From JADJNW01 sp964523725 (GTDB lineage: Bacteria; Bacteroidota; Bacteroidia; Chitinophagales; Saprospiraceae): 64,000 nucleotides of DNA. A program made the position numbers and the translations under genes. The notes below the pieces were generated by a model. The model had not been told where the DNA came from. It saw only the letters and a program-made list of their open reading frames with translations, and made no database searches. This document shows, piece after piece, positions 9,236 through 18,119 of this stretch. Every line of letters begins with the position of its first letter. Position 1 is the first letter of the stretch. Location of the stretch: the NCBI GenBank assembly GCA_964523725.1, contig CAZGAU010000002.1:33074-97073 (forward strand), written 5' to 3'.

Positions 9236-10321
9236 ATGGATTATAAAAACGCAAGTTTAATTATTGAAAGCGCAAAAACGAAGCCCGGAAGCATTGGTTG
9301 GCGTAGCCCATCTAATTTGGCTATTATAAAATACTGGGGCAAACACGGGATGCAGCTGCCGCGCAATCCTTCCATTAGCTTTACACTGGAAAGGGCATAC
9401 ACAGAAACCAGACTTGAATATCGCCCTAAGGAATCGAAGGAACCCGGTATTATACTGGATTTCTATTTCAATGAACAACCCAATGAGGTGTTTAAAGCCA
9501 AGATCAAGAAATTCCTGGAAAGCCTGATCGATATTTTTCCTTTTTTAAAGCAGCTACATCTGATCATTCATTCAAAAAACTCATTCCCCCACTCCGCAGG
9601 CATCGCATCTTCGGCGTCGAGTATGAGCGCTCTGGCACTTTGCCTTTGCAGCCTGGAAAAAGAATTATTTGGTACTTTGCAGGATGAAACCGAATTCAAA
9701 CAAAAAGCATCCTTTATAGCCCGGCTTGGCTCAGGAAGCGCATGTCGTTCTGTATATGGCGACATGGCAATCTGGGGTGCAACCTCTTCTGTGGAAGGCT
9801 CGTCTGATCTGTTTGCTATTCCGTTTGGCGATCAGTTGCATGAGATTTTTAAAACCTATCACGACGATATTTTGATCATTAGCAAAGGAGAAAAAAGTGT
9901 TTCGAGTCGCGCCGGTCACGAACTGATGGATAGCAATATTTATGCACAAAGCCGCTACGAACAGGCAAAGCAAAGATTTTACACTTTAATCAATGCTCTG
10001 AAGACCGGCAATGTGGATGAGTTTGGCAAAATTGCCGAAAGCGAAGCACTGACGCTCCATGCGTTGATGATGCTGTCCAATCCACCATTTATTTTATTGA
10101 AACCAAATACCCTGTCCGCTATTGAAAAAATTCAGGCGTTCCGGAATGAGACTGGTCTGCCGCTTTACTTTAGCCTGGATGCAGGGCCAAATTTGCACTT
10201 GCTTTATCCCGATAAATATACCACGGAAGTCCAGAATTTTATAAATACTGATCTTTTGAAATATTGTGAAAATGCACAATACATTCAGGATAAGGTGGGG
10301 CTGGGTCCAGTAAAACTTTAA
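9236..10321 (+). CDS. mvaD: Diphosphomevalonate decarboxylase
   Basis: A 361-residue GHMP-family enzyme that decarboxylates mevalonate diphosphate to isopentenyl diphosphate, so this organism probably makes isoprenoids by the mevalonate route. Visible motifs are SNLAIIKYWGKHG (residues 26-38), the ATP loop HSAGIASSASSMSAL (about 119-133), ARLGSGSACRS and the region with the catalytic aspartate, SLDAGPNLHLLY (about 313-324). The other mevalonate genes are not in the window. TATCTTCG (9210-9217) is one base off the -7 consensus and could serve as promoter. Confidence 0.93.
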   Translation: MDYKNASLIIESAKTKPGSIGWRSPSNLAIIKYWGKHGMQLPRNPSISFTLERAYTETRLEYRPKESKEPGIILDFYFNEQPNEVFKAKIKKFLESLIDIFPFLKQLHLIIHSKNSFPHSAGIASSASSMSALALCLCSLEKELFGTLQDETEFKQKASFIARLGSGSACRSVYGDMAIWGATSSVEGSSDLFAIPFGDQLHEIFKTYHDDILIISKGEKSVSSRAGHELMDSNIYAQSRYEQAKQRFYTLINALKTGNVDEFGKIAESEALTLHALMMLSNPPFILLKPNTLSAIEKIQAFRNETGLPLYFSLDAGPNLHLLYPDKYTTEVQNFINTDLLKYCENAQYIQDKVGLGPVKL

Positions 10322-10333
10322 AAATCAAATGCT

Positions 10334-10864
10334 ATGAAAATCTGGAAATATTTACCGGCGATCGTTTTTCAATTTTTTTTACAACTTGGTTGCGCCCAAA
10401 TACCGGAGAATCGCCCTCCAACAAGGAATCCTGAATTCGATCAAAAGCTGAGTAAACTGCTCAATTTTTCGGTGCCCTTAATTGGAGTGTCAGAATTAAA
10501 GGATATTCAACGCGAAGTTTATATCTTTGACACACGGGAATGGGACGAATATCAGGTGAGCCATATCAAAGGTGCGAACTATCTGGGATATGATAATTTT
10601 GACAAAAACCGCCTGAAGGATGTCCCAAAAGATGCGACCATTGTGCTGTATTGTTCGGTTGGTTATCGCAGCGAAAAAATTGGCGACAAACTGAAGCAGA
10701 TGGGTTATCAAAAAGTATTTAATCTGTACGGTAGCATCTTTGAATGGGTTAATCAAGGAAACCCGATTGTAGATATGAATGGAAATGCGACGAATCGTTT
10801 GCATACGTATAATAAAGCCTGGAGTAAATGGGTAGAACCCGGTAAGGCTAAAAAAACATGGTAG
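10334..10864 (+). CDS. Rhodanese-like domain lipoprotein
   Basis: A 176-residue protein with an N-terminal hydrophobic segment ending in QLGC (Cys20), a plausible but not canonical lipobox. The rhodanese domain spans about residues 55-155, with FDTREWDEY near the start and the active loop CSVGYRS (C107). The catalytic cysteine and arginine are present, so sulfurtransferase or persulfide chemistry is possible; the substrate is unknown. It lies 12 bases after mvaD and probably shares its transcript. Confidence 0.82.
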   Translation: MKIWKYLPAIVFQFFLQLGCAQIPENRPPTRNPEFDQKLSKLLNFSVPLIGVSELKDIQREVYIFDTREWDEYQVSHIKGANYLGYDNFDKNRLKDVPKDATIVLYCSVGYRSEKIGDKLKQMGYQKVFNLYGSIFEWVNQGNPIVDMNGNATNRLHTYNKAWSKWVEPGKAKKTW

Positions 10865-10906
10865 CTAATCCATTGCCTAAATTTGAATCATAAAACGCTT
10901 TAAACA

Positions 10907-12160
10907 ATGATGGATCTTTTTGAAAAAATCAAAGCTGACAGAGGTCCGCTCGGAAAGTTCTCTGATATGGCGCATGGTTATTATACTTTTCCAAAATTGG
11001 AAGGTGAACTGGGCAGCCGCATGAAATTTCAGGGCAAAGAGAAAATTATCTGGAGTATTAATAATTACCTGGGGCTGGCTAACCACCCCGAAGTACGTAA
11101 AGTAGATGCGGAGGCAGCCGCCGAATGGGGCTTGGCTTACCCAATGGGTGCTCGTATGATGTCGGGCGAATCAAAGTACCACGAACAACTGGAAAGTGAG
11201 CTGGCTTCTTTCGTTATGAAAGAAGATGCCATGTTGCTCAATTACGGTTATCAGGGGATCATGTCGATTATTGATTCTTTGCTAACCCGCCGGGATGTGG
11301 TGGTGTACGACAAGGATAATCACGCATGTATCTATGATGGCATTCGCATGCATATTGGTGAACGCTTTGCTTTTGAGCATAACGACATCGTGAGCTTTGA
11401 AAAGCAAATGCAAAAAGCAGCTGTCGCTGCGGAAGCATCAGGTGGCGGAATTCTTGTTGTAACGGAAGGTGTTTTCGGTATGCGTGGCGAGCAGGGTATC
11501 CTGAAAGAAATCGCTGCCTTGAAAGGCAAATATAATTTCCGTTTGCTGGTTGATGACGCACACGGTTTTGGTACATTGGGTGAAACAGGCGCCGGTGCCG
11601 GTGAAGAGCAGGGCGTACAGGATAAAATCGACCTCTATTTCAGTACTTTTGCCAAATCAATGGCTAGCATTGGTGCTTTTGTAGCAGGCGACAAAGATGT
11701 GTTGAACTACCTGCGTTACAATACCCGTTCGCAGATTTTTGCAAAGTCGCTGCCGATGCCTTTGGTAATTGGTAACCTGAAACGTCTTGAGTTATTGCGC
11801 AATCACCCGGAATTGAAAGACAAGCTCTGGGAAAATGTGAATAAACTCAAGGATGGTCTTCGCGCCAAAGGTTTTGACCTGGGTGATAAATCCAATACCT
11901 GTGTAACGCCGGTGTTTATGAAAGGAAATGTTGGCGAAGCGACGGCTTTGGTACACGACCTGCGCGAAAACTATGATATCTTCTGTTCAATCGTTGTTTA
12001 TCCGGTTATTCCGAAAGGTATGATGCTGCTGCGTCTGATCCCAACCGCGGTACACACAGACGAAGATATTGAACTGACCGTAAATGCATTTGGCGAAGTT
12101 GCCGAGAAATTGAGAACTGGCTCCTACCAAATTCAGGCTGAATTTGATGTAGCACCATAA
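10907..12160 (+). CDS. PLP-dependent alpha-oxoamine synthase family protein
   Basis: A 417-residue fold-type I enzyme of the group that holds glycine C-acetyltransferase (Kbl), 8-amino-7-oxononanoate synthase and serine palmitoyltransferase. Motifs are SINNYLGLANHPEV, DDAHGFGTLGETGAG and the PLP-lysine region STFAKSMASIGAF (K250). The longer, charged N-terminus (LFEKIKADRGPLGKF...) resembles a Bacteroidota clade often annotated simply as aminotransferase. Serine palmitoyltransferase for sphingolipids or a Kbl-like role are both possible; sequence alone does not decide. A strong bidirectional terminator follows. Confidence 0.85.
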   Translation: MMDLFEKIKADRGPLGKFSDMAHGYYTFPKLEGELGSRMKFQGKEKIIWSINNYLGLANHPEVRKVDAEAAAEWGLAYPMGARMMSGESKYHEQLESELASFVMKEDAMLLNYGYQGIMSIIDSLLTRRDVVVYDKDNHACIYDGIRMHIGERFAFEHNDIVSFEKQMQKAAVAAEASGGGILVVTEGVFGMRGEQGILKEIAALKGKYNFRLLVDDAHGFGTLGETGAGAGEEQGVQDKIDLYFSTFAKSMASIGAFVAGDKDVLNYLRYNTRSQIFAKSLPMPLVIGNLKRLELLRNHPELKDKLWENVNKLKDGLRAKGFDLGDKSNTCVTPVFMKGNVGEATALVHDLRENYDIFCSIVVYPVIPKGMMLLRLIPTAVHTDEDIELTVNAFGEVAEKLRTGSYQIQAEFDVAP

Positions 12161-12191
12161 CATAACTTTATAAATAAGCCTTAGCTTGTTG

Positions 12192-12227
12192 AACCTCGTA
12201 AGTCATTCCAACTTACGAGGTTTTTTG
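12192..12227. terminator. Bidirectional terminator shared by convergent genes
   Basis: A perfect 12-bp stem (AACCTCGTAAGT at 12192-12203 with ACTTACGAGGTT at 12211-12222, 7-base loop) is followed by six T on the plus strand. The right arm encodes the last codons and TAA stop of the minus-strand Nramp gene. Confidence 0.88.
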
Positions 12228-13529
12228 TTTTGAAAAAACAGCGAAAGCCAGCCATAACATCACCAGCCCCGAAAACGCCAGGTTGATCCAGATCAGGTTA
12301 TTTTGCCAATTATTTACCACGGGAATTACATTCCCTAGCGCTTTCCAAATATTAGTTAAACCGAGAAAGCAAGTCACCGTGACAATCAGAAGGGTTAGAA
12401 TATTCGAGAAAAGTTTATTTTTAAACTCTGCTGGGATTAATTTTTGATCATTTACAGCCAAAAGCAAAAAAATTGTAACCACTGGAAGCAACACTCCATT
12501 AATTGCCTGAGCCAGAATAATTGCCGGAATTGGTTTCACGCCGGTCAGGCTAAAAAATAAACCTATGCCAAAAACAGCACCCCAGACCAGCCGAAAATTG
12601 AGCGCATGATTTTGCCATTTGGGGTTTTCATTGCCCAGTAAACTTTTACCTGTGATCGCTGCTGCCAGCGGAGCCGTCACGCAAGAGGTCATGCCTGCCG
12701 CAAACAGGCCGAAGCCGAAAAGCAAGATTGCCCAGTCGCCGAGCTTTGCCTGCATGGCTTTGGCAAGCGCTTCGTAAGAATAGGGCTCATTTACAAATGT
12801 GCCCGCGAAAAGTATGGCAATAGAAATAAGTCCTCCGATGACTACCGCGATAATCACGCCGATGCGCATCTCCCGGATGTCCTGCCCCTGACCAATACCG
12901 GAAGCAAGAAAAAGATTATATGGAACAATAGTAGTACCGATCAAACCTATGATCAGCAGAGAAGAATTAGTCGGGAATCCTGGTGTGATTATAGCTTTTG
13001 AGATTTCAATAAAACTAAAATCAGTTTGTAGAGCTACCCAAATAAAGGCTATTCCCATTAAAGCGACCACCGCTCCGAGCGATCGTGCAATGATCTGAAT
13101 ATTCCCGACCCAGAGAATAGCAACGCAAATCGCCGCCAAAGCCAGGGTAAGTATCCATTGGGAAATTCCGGTAAAGAGAAATAAAAGTCCCGACACCGCG
13201 CCCAGTATATTGCCGGTTTGATAAGCTGCGCAACCAAAGGCGACTGCAAGGAAAAGCAACCACCGCAATCGTTTATTTCGTTCAGAATATTTAAGGGCGA
13301 TAATCTCCCCCAAGCTTTTCCCGGAAGCTACGGTGATCCGCGCTGCCGCTTCCTGCAAAACCATGGTGGCAATGATGGAAAAAGTCAAAGCCCAGAGCAG
13401 ATCCAGTTTGAAATTAGCGCCGGCACTTGAAGCAGTGGTAACCGTACCTGGACCAATAAATGCGGCGGAAATGACCGACCAGAACAAAACACTGGATAGT
13501 CCTTTGCGAAAGGAAATTGCTTTGGGCAT
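12213..13529 (-). CDS. Divergent Nramp-family membrane transporter
   Basis: A 438-residue protein with about 11 hydrophobic helices and the overall Nramp (MntH/NRAMP) layout. Canonical Nramp proteins bind Mn2+/Fe2+ through DPGN in TM1 and a Met-Pro-His-Asn motif in TM6. Here TM1 reads GPGT (residues 26-29) and TM6 reads VPYN (202-205), so the metal-binding Asp, Asn and Met are all replaced. The substrate may be another ion, or transport may not follow the normal scheme. It is the last gene of a minus-strand run after two glycosyltransferases. Its stop codon lies in the shared terminator stem. Confidence 0.85.
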   Translation of the reverse strand: MPKAISFRKGLSSVLFWSVISAAFIGPGTVTTASSAGANFKLDLLWALTFSIIATMVLQEAAARITVASGKSLGEIIALKYSERNKRLRWLLFLAVAFGCAAYQTGNILGAVSGLLFLFTGISQWILTLALAAICVAILWVGNIQIIARSLGAVVALMGIAFIWVALQTDFSFIEISKAIITPGFPTNSSLLIIGLIGTTIVPYNLFLASGIGQGQDIREMRIGVIIAVVIGGLISIAILFAGTFVNEPYSYEALAKAMQAKLGDWAILLFGFGLFAAGMTSCVTAPLAAAITGKSLLGNENPKWQNHALNFRLVWGAVFGIGLFFSLTGVKPIPAIILAQAINGVLLPVVTIFLLLAVNDQKLIPAEFKNKLFSNILTLLIVTVTCFLGLTNIWKALGNVIPVVNNWQNNLIWINLAFSGLVMLWLAFAVFSKQKTS

Positions 13530-13543
13530 AGGTGTTTATTTTT

Positions 13544-13561
13544 CACCAATTAAAATTGGTG
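13544..13561 (-). other. Perfect hairpin across the GT2 stop codon, before the Nramp start
   Basis: CACCAATT / AATTGGTG pair with a two-base core (8-bp arms). It contains the GT2 stop codon and ends 14 bases before the Nramp ATG. No T-run follows on the transcribed strand, so it is not a clear terminator; it may set the relative expression of the two genes. Confidence 0.4.
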
Positions 13562-14509
13562 GTTACTCACTTTTTCACCAACGGTAACCCGGCGTACCTT
13601 GTACGGGCGTTTTTTCTGGGATTCAAAATAGGTTCTCATTTGGATTTCCACCACAATTCCAATCGTAATCAATTGAATACCAGCGATTAACAACATCAAT
13701 CCAAGAATCAGCAGCGGCTTGCCCCAGATATCCTGTCCCAGAATTTTTAAAATCAATAAATAAAAGTTGATCAAAATACCGATCAAAAACAAAATAACTC
13801 CGGTATTGCCGAACAAGTGCATGGGTTTCTGCATGTAGCGCTTGAAAAAGAGCATTAATAACAAGTCACTCATCACTTTAAATGTGCGGCTCAAGCCATA
13901 TTTCGACTGCCCAAATTTCCGGGGATGATGCTTCACCGGCACCTGTGTAATGCGTGCACCTTCGAGCACCGCCAGCACCGGAATGAAGCGATGCAATTCA
14001 CCATACAATCCAAGGTCTTTAGCCAGATCAGCTTTGAAAATTTTTAAAGCACAACCATAATCGCGCAAGTAAACACCAGAGCTCCGGCGGATGATGTAAT
14101 TGGCAATACGACTCGGGATTTTCCGCAAAAACATGCCATCCTGCCGGTTCACGCGCTCCCCGGCCACCATGTCCCACTCGCCTTCTTCTGCCATTTGCAA
14201 CATCATCGGGATATCCGACGGGTCGTTTTGCAAATCGCCATCCATGGTCACGATGTACTCGCCGCTTGCATAGTCGATGCCCGCCATCAGCGCAAGGCTT
14301 TGACCATAATTTTTCTTGAACTCAATGATCTTCAGACGATCATGTTCGGTTAATTTTAGTTCTTTAACTGTATTGTCAGTAGAACCATCGTCCACGTACA
14401 CGATTTCGTAATCGAAACCTTCCAGCGCTGCCGAGATCTGCTGGATCAGCGGGTTGATATTTTCTTCCTCGTTGTAAACCGTTACGACAACGGATAATTT
14501 AGGAGACAT
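13550..14509 (-). CDS. Family 2 glycosyltransferase (polyprenyl-phosphate sugar synthase type)
   Basis: A 319-residue GT2 enzyme with VVVTVYNEEENI, DDGSTDN (about 40-46) and the metal-binding DGDLQ (90-94). It ends with two transmembrane helices (about 237-295), as in ArnC/GtrB/Dpm1-type enzymes that load a sugar onto undecaprenyl phosphate. The next gene upstream (31 bases) is an ArnT-like GT39 enzyme that would use such a lipid-linked sugar, so the pair probably modifies an envelope glycan, lipid or protein. Confidence 0.9.
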   Translation of the reverse strand: MSPKLSVVVTVYNEEENINPLIQQISAALEGFDYEIVYVDDGSTDNTVKELKLTEHDRLKIIEFKKNYGQSLALMAGIDYASGEYIVTMDGDLQNDPSDIPMMLQMAEEGEWDMVAGERVNRQDGMFLRKIPSRIANYIIRRSSGVYLRDYGCALKIFKADLAKDLGLYGELHRFIPVLAVLEGARITQVPVKHHPRKFGQSKYGLSRTFKVMSDLLLMLFFKRYMQKPMHLFGNTGVILFLIGILINFYLLILKILGQDIWGKPLLILGLMLLIAGIQLITIGIVVEIQMRTYFESQKKRPYKVRRVTVGEKVSNHQF

Positions 14510-14540
14510 TTTTCAAAGTTGAAATGAGAAATTCGAAAAT

Positions 14541-16154
14541 TTATTTCAATCTGCCCACATCAAACGTCAATTTATCGTGACGCAGTTTGATTTCATCTAC
14601 TTTTTCGTAGTCAAGATTTGGGTATAATTCGGGGTTGATGATGTAAAGTGCATCTTTATCAAAATCCGACATTTTGCGCCGCACAATTTCCCGGCGAGCA
14701 TTGGTCAGATAAAACGAATTGGTCGTTTGCAGTTCGGTTTCCTTGTAAAGATAAAGTTTTTCATCTGCATATTTTTTGCCTACTTCGATCGAGGTTTGTC
14801 GGCAAAGATCTCCAAAATCATTCGCATTTCGATCGGGCAGCACAAACCAATTAAAACCAATCCTGAAAACCAGCAAAAACAGGATCATGATGACCAATCG
14901 CTGATTCTTCAGATTCCAGTACAACCAGGTCAGTCCGATCAGCGCTGCGCTCAGGCTGAGTGTTTTTAAATACAAATAAGGCGTACCCTGGGTTTGCGGC
15001 AAAAATAAAGGTGCAAAACTCCCTAAAGTAATGATGGCAATAACAATAAAAAAAATTCTATCTAAAATCCTGTAAGCGAGCGAGTTCTTTTGTTTATGAA
15101 TAAAATGTAAATAAATGTATAATGAAAAAATCAGCGGCGCGTGCATGAGCAGGTAACGCGGATATACTTCTACGGACGTCCAGTACACAATGATATTAGC
15201 CAGAAAAATCAACACATTATAAGTAATAAAGCTATCCTGGCGAATGAGTTTTATAATATCTTTACGGATTAAGTAAATAATCATCAATGACCAGGGCAGG
15301 AAATGATACACCATCTCAAACGGGAAAGTAAATAAATGTAAGATCGTTTTCCAGATACCATAATTTACTGCGGTGCGTTTGGAAGATTCGGTGACCAGGG
15401 TTGTAAAAACATTCGACAAAGAATTATATTCATTATAAACCAAGTAATAACTTCCGACGATTATTATAAAGACGAGTCCTCCGACAATGTGCTGAATGGA
15501 AAATAGTTTTCGGAATTCCTTTTTGTATACAAAAAAAGCCAACAATGTAAAAACCTGAAAAACAACAGACGGCAAACCTTTCATCATGAAACCCAGCGCA
15601 GTCAGCACATAAGAAAGCAGGAATAAAGCCCAATAATTTTTCTTTTGATACTGATGGTAAATAACCATAAAGCTGGTAAAAATCACCCAGGAAAAGCCGA
15701 TGTCAATCAAGCCCAGCATGGAATCGTAGAAAAAAATCCGGCCGCAGGTAATCAGGAAAAACGCATTCAGAAACGAGATTTTGGTATTATAATGTTTTTT
15801 GAAAAAATAAAAAATCGTAGCGGCATAGCCCAGCAGGCAAAAAATAGTCGGGAGGCGCGCGGTGAATTCGCTGATGGTGCCCGTGAGATTAAAAAAAAGC
15901 AGGATGAACCAATTATACAGCGGCGGTTTGTTGTAATAATATTCGCCGTTGAGCGTAGGAGTTATGTAGTTGCCCGAGAGTTTCATCTCCAGGGCTACGA
16001 GCGAGCGGATCGCCTCGTCGTCGATGAAGGTGAGCAAGCCCAGATTGATGAACAGAGCGGGCGCCAGCAAAATAATAGCGGCAAGGTGCAACCATTTAGG
16101 AAATTGCTCCTCGTAAATTGGTGATTTATTTATCTGACTTCTTGCGTCTGACAT
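14541..16154 (-). CDS. Glycosyltransferase family 39 (ArnT/PMT-like) membrane protein
   Basis: A 537-residue protein with about 11-12 hydrophobic helices. Near the N-terminus, FIDDEAIR (residues 43-50) matches the acidic catalytic loop motif of GT39/GT83 enzymes, which transfer sugars from polyprenyl phosphates to lipid A or proteins on the outer side of the inner membrane. A further family motif is NKPPLYNW. It is the first gene of the GT39-GT2-Nramp run; a -7 box lies about 27 bases upstream. The acceptor is unknown. Confidence 0.87.
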   Translation of the reverse strand: MSDARSQINKSPIYEEQFPKWLHLAAIILLAPALFINLGLLTFIDDEAIRSLVALEMKLSGNYITPTLNGEYYYNKPPLYNWFILLFFNLTGTISEFTARLPTIFCLLGYAATIFYFFKKHYNTKISFLNAFFLITCGRIFFYDSMLGLIDIGFSWVIFTSFMVIYHQYQKKNYWALFLLSYVLTALGFMMKGLPSVVFQVFTLLAFFVYKKEFRKLFSIQHIVGGLVFIIIVGSYYLVYNEYNSLSNVFTTLVTESSKRTAVNYGIWKTILHLFTFPFEMVYHFLPWSLMIIYLIRKDIIKLIRQDSFITYNVLIFLANIIVYWTSVEVYPRYLLMHAPLIFSLYIYLHFIHKQKNSLAYRILDRIFFIVIAIITLGSFAPLFLPQTQGTPYLYLKTLSLSAALIGLTWLYWNLKNQRLVIMILFLLVFRIGFNWFVLPDRNANDFGDLCRQTSIEVGKKYADEKLYLYKETELQTTNSFYLTNARREIVRRKMSDFDKDALYIINPELYPNLDYEKVDEIKLRHDKLTFDVGRLK

Positions 16155-16180
16155 CTGGCATCGTTTCTTTTAAATTTCCG

Positions 16181-16188
16181 CAAAAGTA
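16181..16188 (-). promoter_or_regulatory. -7 box TACTTTTG for the GT39-GT2 run
   Basis: An exact TAnnTTTG match on the minus strand, 27 bases before the GT39 start codon. No clear -33 element is seen. Confidence 0.5.
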
Positions 16189-16238
16189 AGTAAAATTGAA
16201 AAAACGCTTTACTTTGCGATCAACTCAAATTTTTGATT

Positions 16239-16856
16239 ATGAGGTTTCTATATTTCTCTTTCTTTCTGGTTGGTTCTTTTGCTGTGCAGGCGCAAGAGTA
16301 TATTCCCAAAAACAGCAAAGAGTGGCTCGATGTGCAGCAACTGGATTCGACGATTATGATTGATATTCGCTATGCGACGACCAATAATTTTATGAAGGAA
16401 GAAGTGTACGATTGTGGGCGCTGCTACCTGCGTGCAGATGTTGCCAAGGCAATCGTGAAAATTCACAAGCAATTGCAAAAACAAGGCTTGGGGTTGAAAA
16501 TGTACGATTGTTACCGCCCGCGCCCAATTCAGTGGAAATTGTGGAATAAAGTGCCCAACCCGAATTATGTAGCCGATCCCCGGAAAGGTTCGATGCACAA
16601 TCGCGGCTCGGCGGTGGATTTGACCATTGTGGATAGCAAGGGCAAGGAACTGGATATGGGCACCGATTATGATTATTTTGGAAAAGAAGGGCATCATGAT
16701 TACACCAATCTTCCGAAGAAAGTGTTGGATAATAGAGCTTTGCTTAAAAAAGTAATGGGGGAATATGGTTTTCGCTGGATTCGAACGGAATGGTGGCATT
16801 ATTCCTACCAACCAAAATCGTACCCGCTGGCGGATGTACTCTGGAAATGTAATTAG
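16239..16856 (+). CDS. D-alanyl-D-alanine dipeptidase (VanX/DdpX, peptidase M15D)
   Basis: A 205-residue protein with a signal peptide (about 1-18, ending VQAQ), so it is periplasmic. It hydrolyses D-Ala-D-Ala. The zinc ligands of VanX are conserved with the same spacing: H120 and D127 in SMHNRGSAVDLT, H187 and catalytic E184 in TEWWHY. RPRPIQW carries the substrate-site arginine region. There are no vanR/S/H/A neighbours, so this is more likely peptidoglycan recycling than vancomycin resistance. The ATG at 16239 places the signal peptide correctly. Confidence 0.92.
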   Translation: MRFLYFSFFLVGSFAVQAQEYIPKNSKEWLDVQQLDSTIMIDIRYATTNNFMKEEVYDCGRCYLRADVAKAIVKIHKQLQKQGLGLKMYDCYRPRPIQWKLWNKVPNPNYVADPRKGSMHNRGSAVDLTIVDSKGKELDMGTDYDYFGKEGHHDYTNLPKKVLDNRALLKKVMGEYGFRWIRTEWWHYSYQPKSYPLADVLWKCN

Positions 16857-16994
16857 TAAATGATGAATCTTTGAAACAAAGGTGTTAAGAGAACGTTATT
16901 GCTTTTGCGAATGCCTCAATTTTTTAGCATATTTCGCAATTCTATCGAAAAACAACTGAACCCGATTTGTCTATTCATTATAAAATAATCAAAA

Positions 16995-17966
16995 ATGACG
17001 CAGATAGCCTACAAGTCAGACGTGGAAGCAGTGGACGCACTGGCGCAGTCGTATCATGACTTGTCAAAAGAAATTGCAAAAGTAATCGTTGGTCAGGACG
17101 AAGTTGTAAAAGCCGTAATTATCTCCCTGTTCAGTAATGGTCACAGCCTTTTGGTAGGTGTACCGGGTCTGGCAAAGACTTTGCTTGTGAGCACTATTGC
17201 CGAGGTACTGGATTTGGAATTCAAGCGAATACAGTTTACGCCCGACCTGATGCCTTCTGATATTACCGGTACGGAAATTCTGGATGAGGATCGCCATTTC
17301 AAATTCAATCGCGGCCCACTCTTCGCAAATATTGTGCTGGCGGATGAGATCAACCGTACACCGCCAAAAACACAGGCCGCCTTACTCGAAGCCATGCAAG
17401 AGCGCTCCGTGACCGTGAGCGGTGCAAAACATAATTTGCCTTCTCCATTTTTTGTATTAGCTACCCAAAACCCCATTGAACAAGAAGGTACCTACCCATT
17501 GCCAGAAGCCCAACTCGACCGTTTTATGTTCAACATTCCGCTGGACTATCCATCCTACGAAGAAGAATTGCAGGTGGTTCGTGGTACAACGAGTTTGCAA
17601 AAATACGAGCTGAATCATGTAATTACTGGCCCCCAAATCCAATTTTACCAGCAATTGATCCGGAAAATTCCGCTCGCGGATAATGTGCTGGAATATGCGG
17701 TTTCATTGGCAAGTAAAACCCGACCAGGTACGGAGCGCGCCACCCAAATGGTGAATGATTATATCTCCTGGGGTGCGGGTCCGCGTGCATCGCAATATTT
17801 GGTATTGGGCGCCAAGTGTCAGGCAGCTATTCGTGGAAAGTATTCACCGGATATCGAGGATGTGCAAACGATTGCAAAATATGTACTCCGCCACCGTATC
17901 GTGCGCAATTACAAAGCAGAAGCAGAAGGCATTACCGAAGAGAAAATCATCGAAAGCCTATACTAG
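16995..17966 (+). CDS. MoxR-family AAA+ ATPase
   Basis: A 323-residue AAA_3 ATPase with Walker A GVPGLAKT (55-62), Walker B LADEINRTPP (about 115-124) and sensor region ATQNPIEQEGTYPLPEAQLDRF. MoxR proteins act as chaperones that insert metals or activate partners carrying VWA domains. The usual downstream DUF58/Bat genes are absent; the next gene is a DUF4837 lipoprotein behind a terminator, so this copy is solitary here. DUF4175 proteins sometimes neighbour MoxR genes in Bacteroidota, but in this window they lie 14 kb apart. Confidence 0.93.
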   Translation: MTQIAYKSDVEAVDALAQSYHDLSKEIAKVIVGQDEVVKAVIISLFSNGHSLLVGVPGLAKTLLVSTIAEVLDLEFKRIQFTPDLMPSDITGTEILDEDRHFKFNRGPLFANIVLADEINRTPPKTQAALLEAMQERSVTVSGAKHNLPSPFFVLATQNPIEQEGTYPLPEAQLDRFMFNIPLDYPSYEEELQVVRGTTSLQKYELNHVITGPQIQFYQQLIRKIPLADNVLEYAVSLASKTRPGTERATQMVNDYISWGAGPRASQYLVLGAKCQAAIRGKYSPDIEDVQTIAKYVLRHRIVRNYKAEAEGITEEKIIESLY

Positions 17967-17976
17967 AAGGCTTTTT
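17953..17976 (+). terminator. Terminator built into the moxR 3' end
   Basis: AAAGCCT (17953-17959) pairs with AGGCTTT (17968-17974) and is followed by T. The loop holds the TAG stop codon, so the left arm is coding. Confidence 0.7.
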
Positions 17977-18000
17977 GTAATAGAATTGTAAAATATATGG

Positions 18001-18030
18001 AAGCGGCTGAGGGAAATCTTCAGGCCGCTT
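18001..18030 (+). terminator. Second hairpin after moxR
   Basis: AAGCGGC-TGA pairs with TCAGGCCGCTT through about 10 bp with a single bulge. The T-run is weak (TTTCGCATTT), so it may be a backup terminator or an RNA 3'-end stabiliser. Confidence 0.5.
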
Positions 18031-18119
18031 TCGCATTTCACGCCAAAACGATTCCGAAACGCATCTGTTTTATTGTTTAGAAAAATTCAATTAATTTGAG
18101 AGCAAAAAACCGTTTGATA

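Noticed and set aside
16239..16856. Vancomycin resistance locus
   Set aside because: The VanX-type dipeptidase has no vanHA or two-component partners; a recycling role is more likely.
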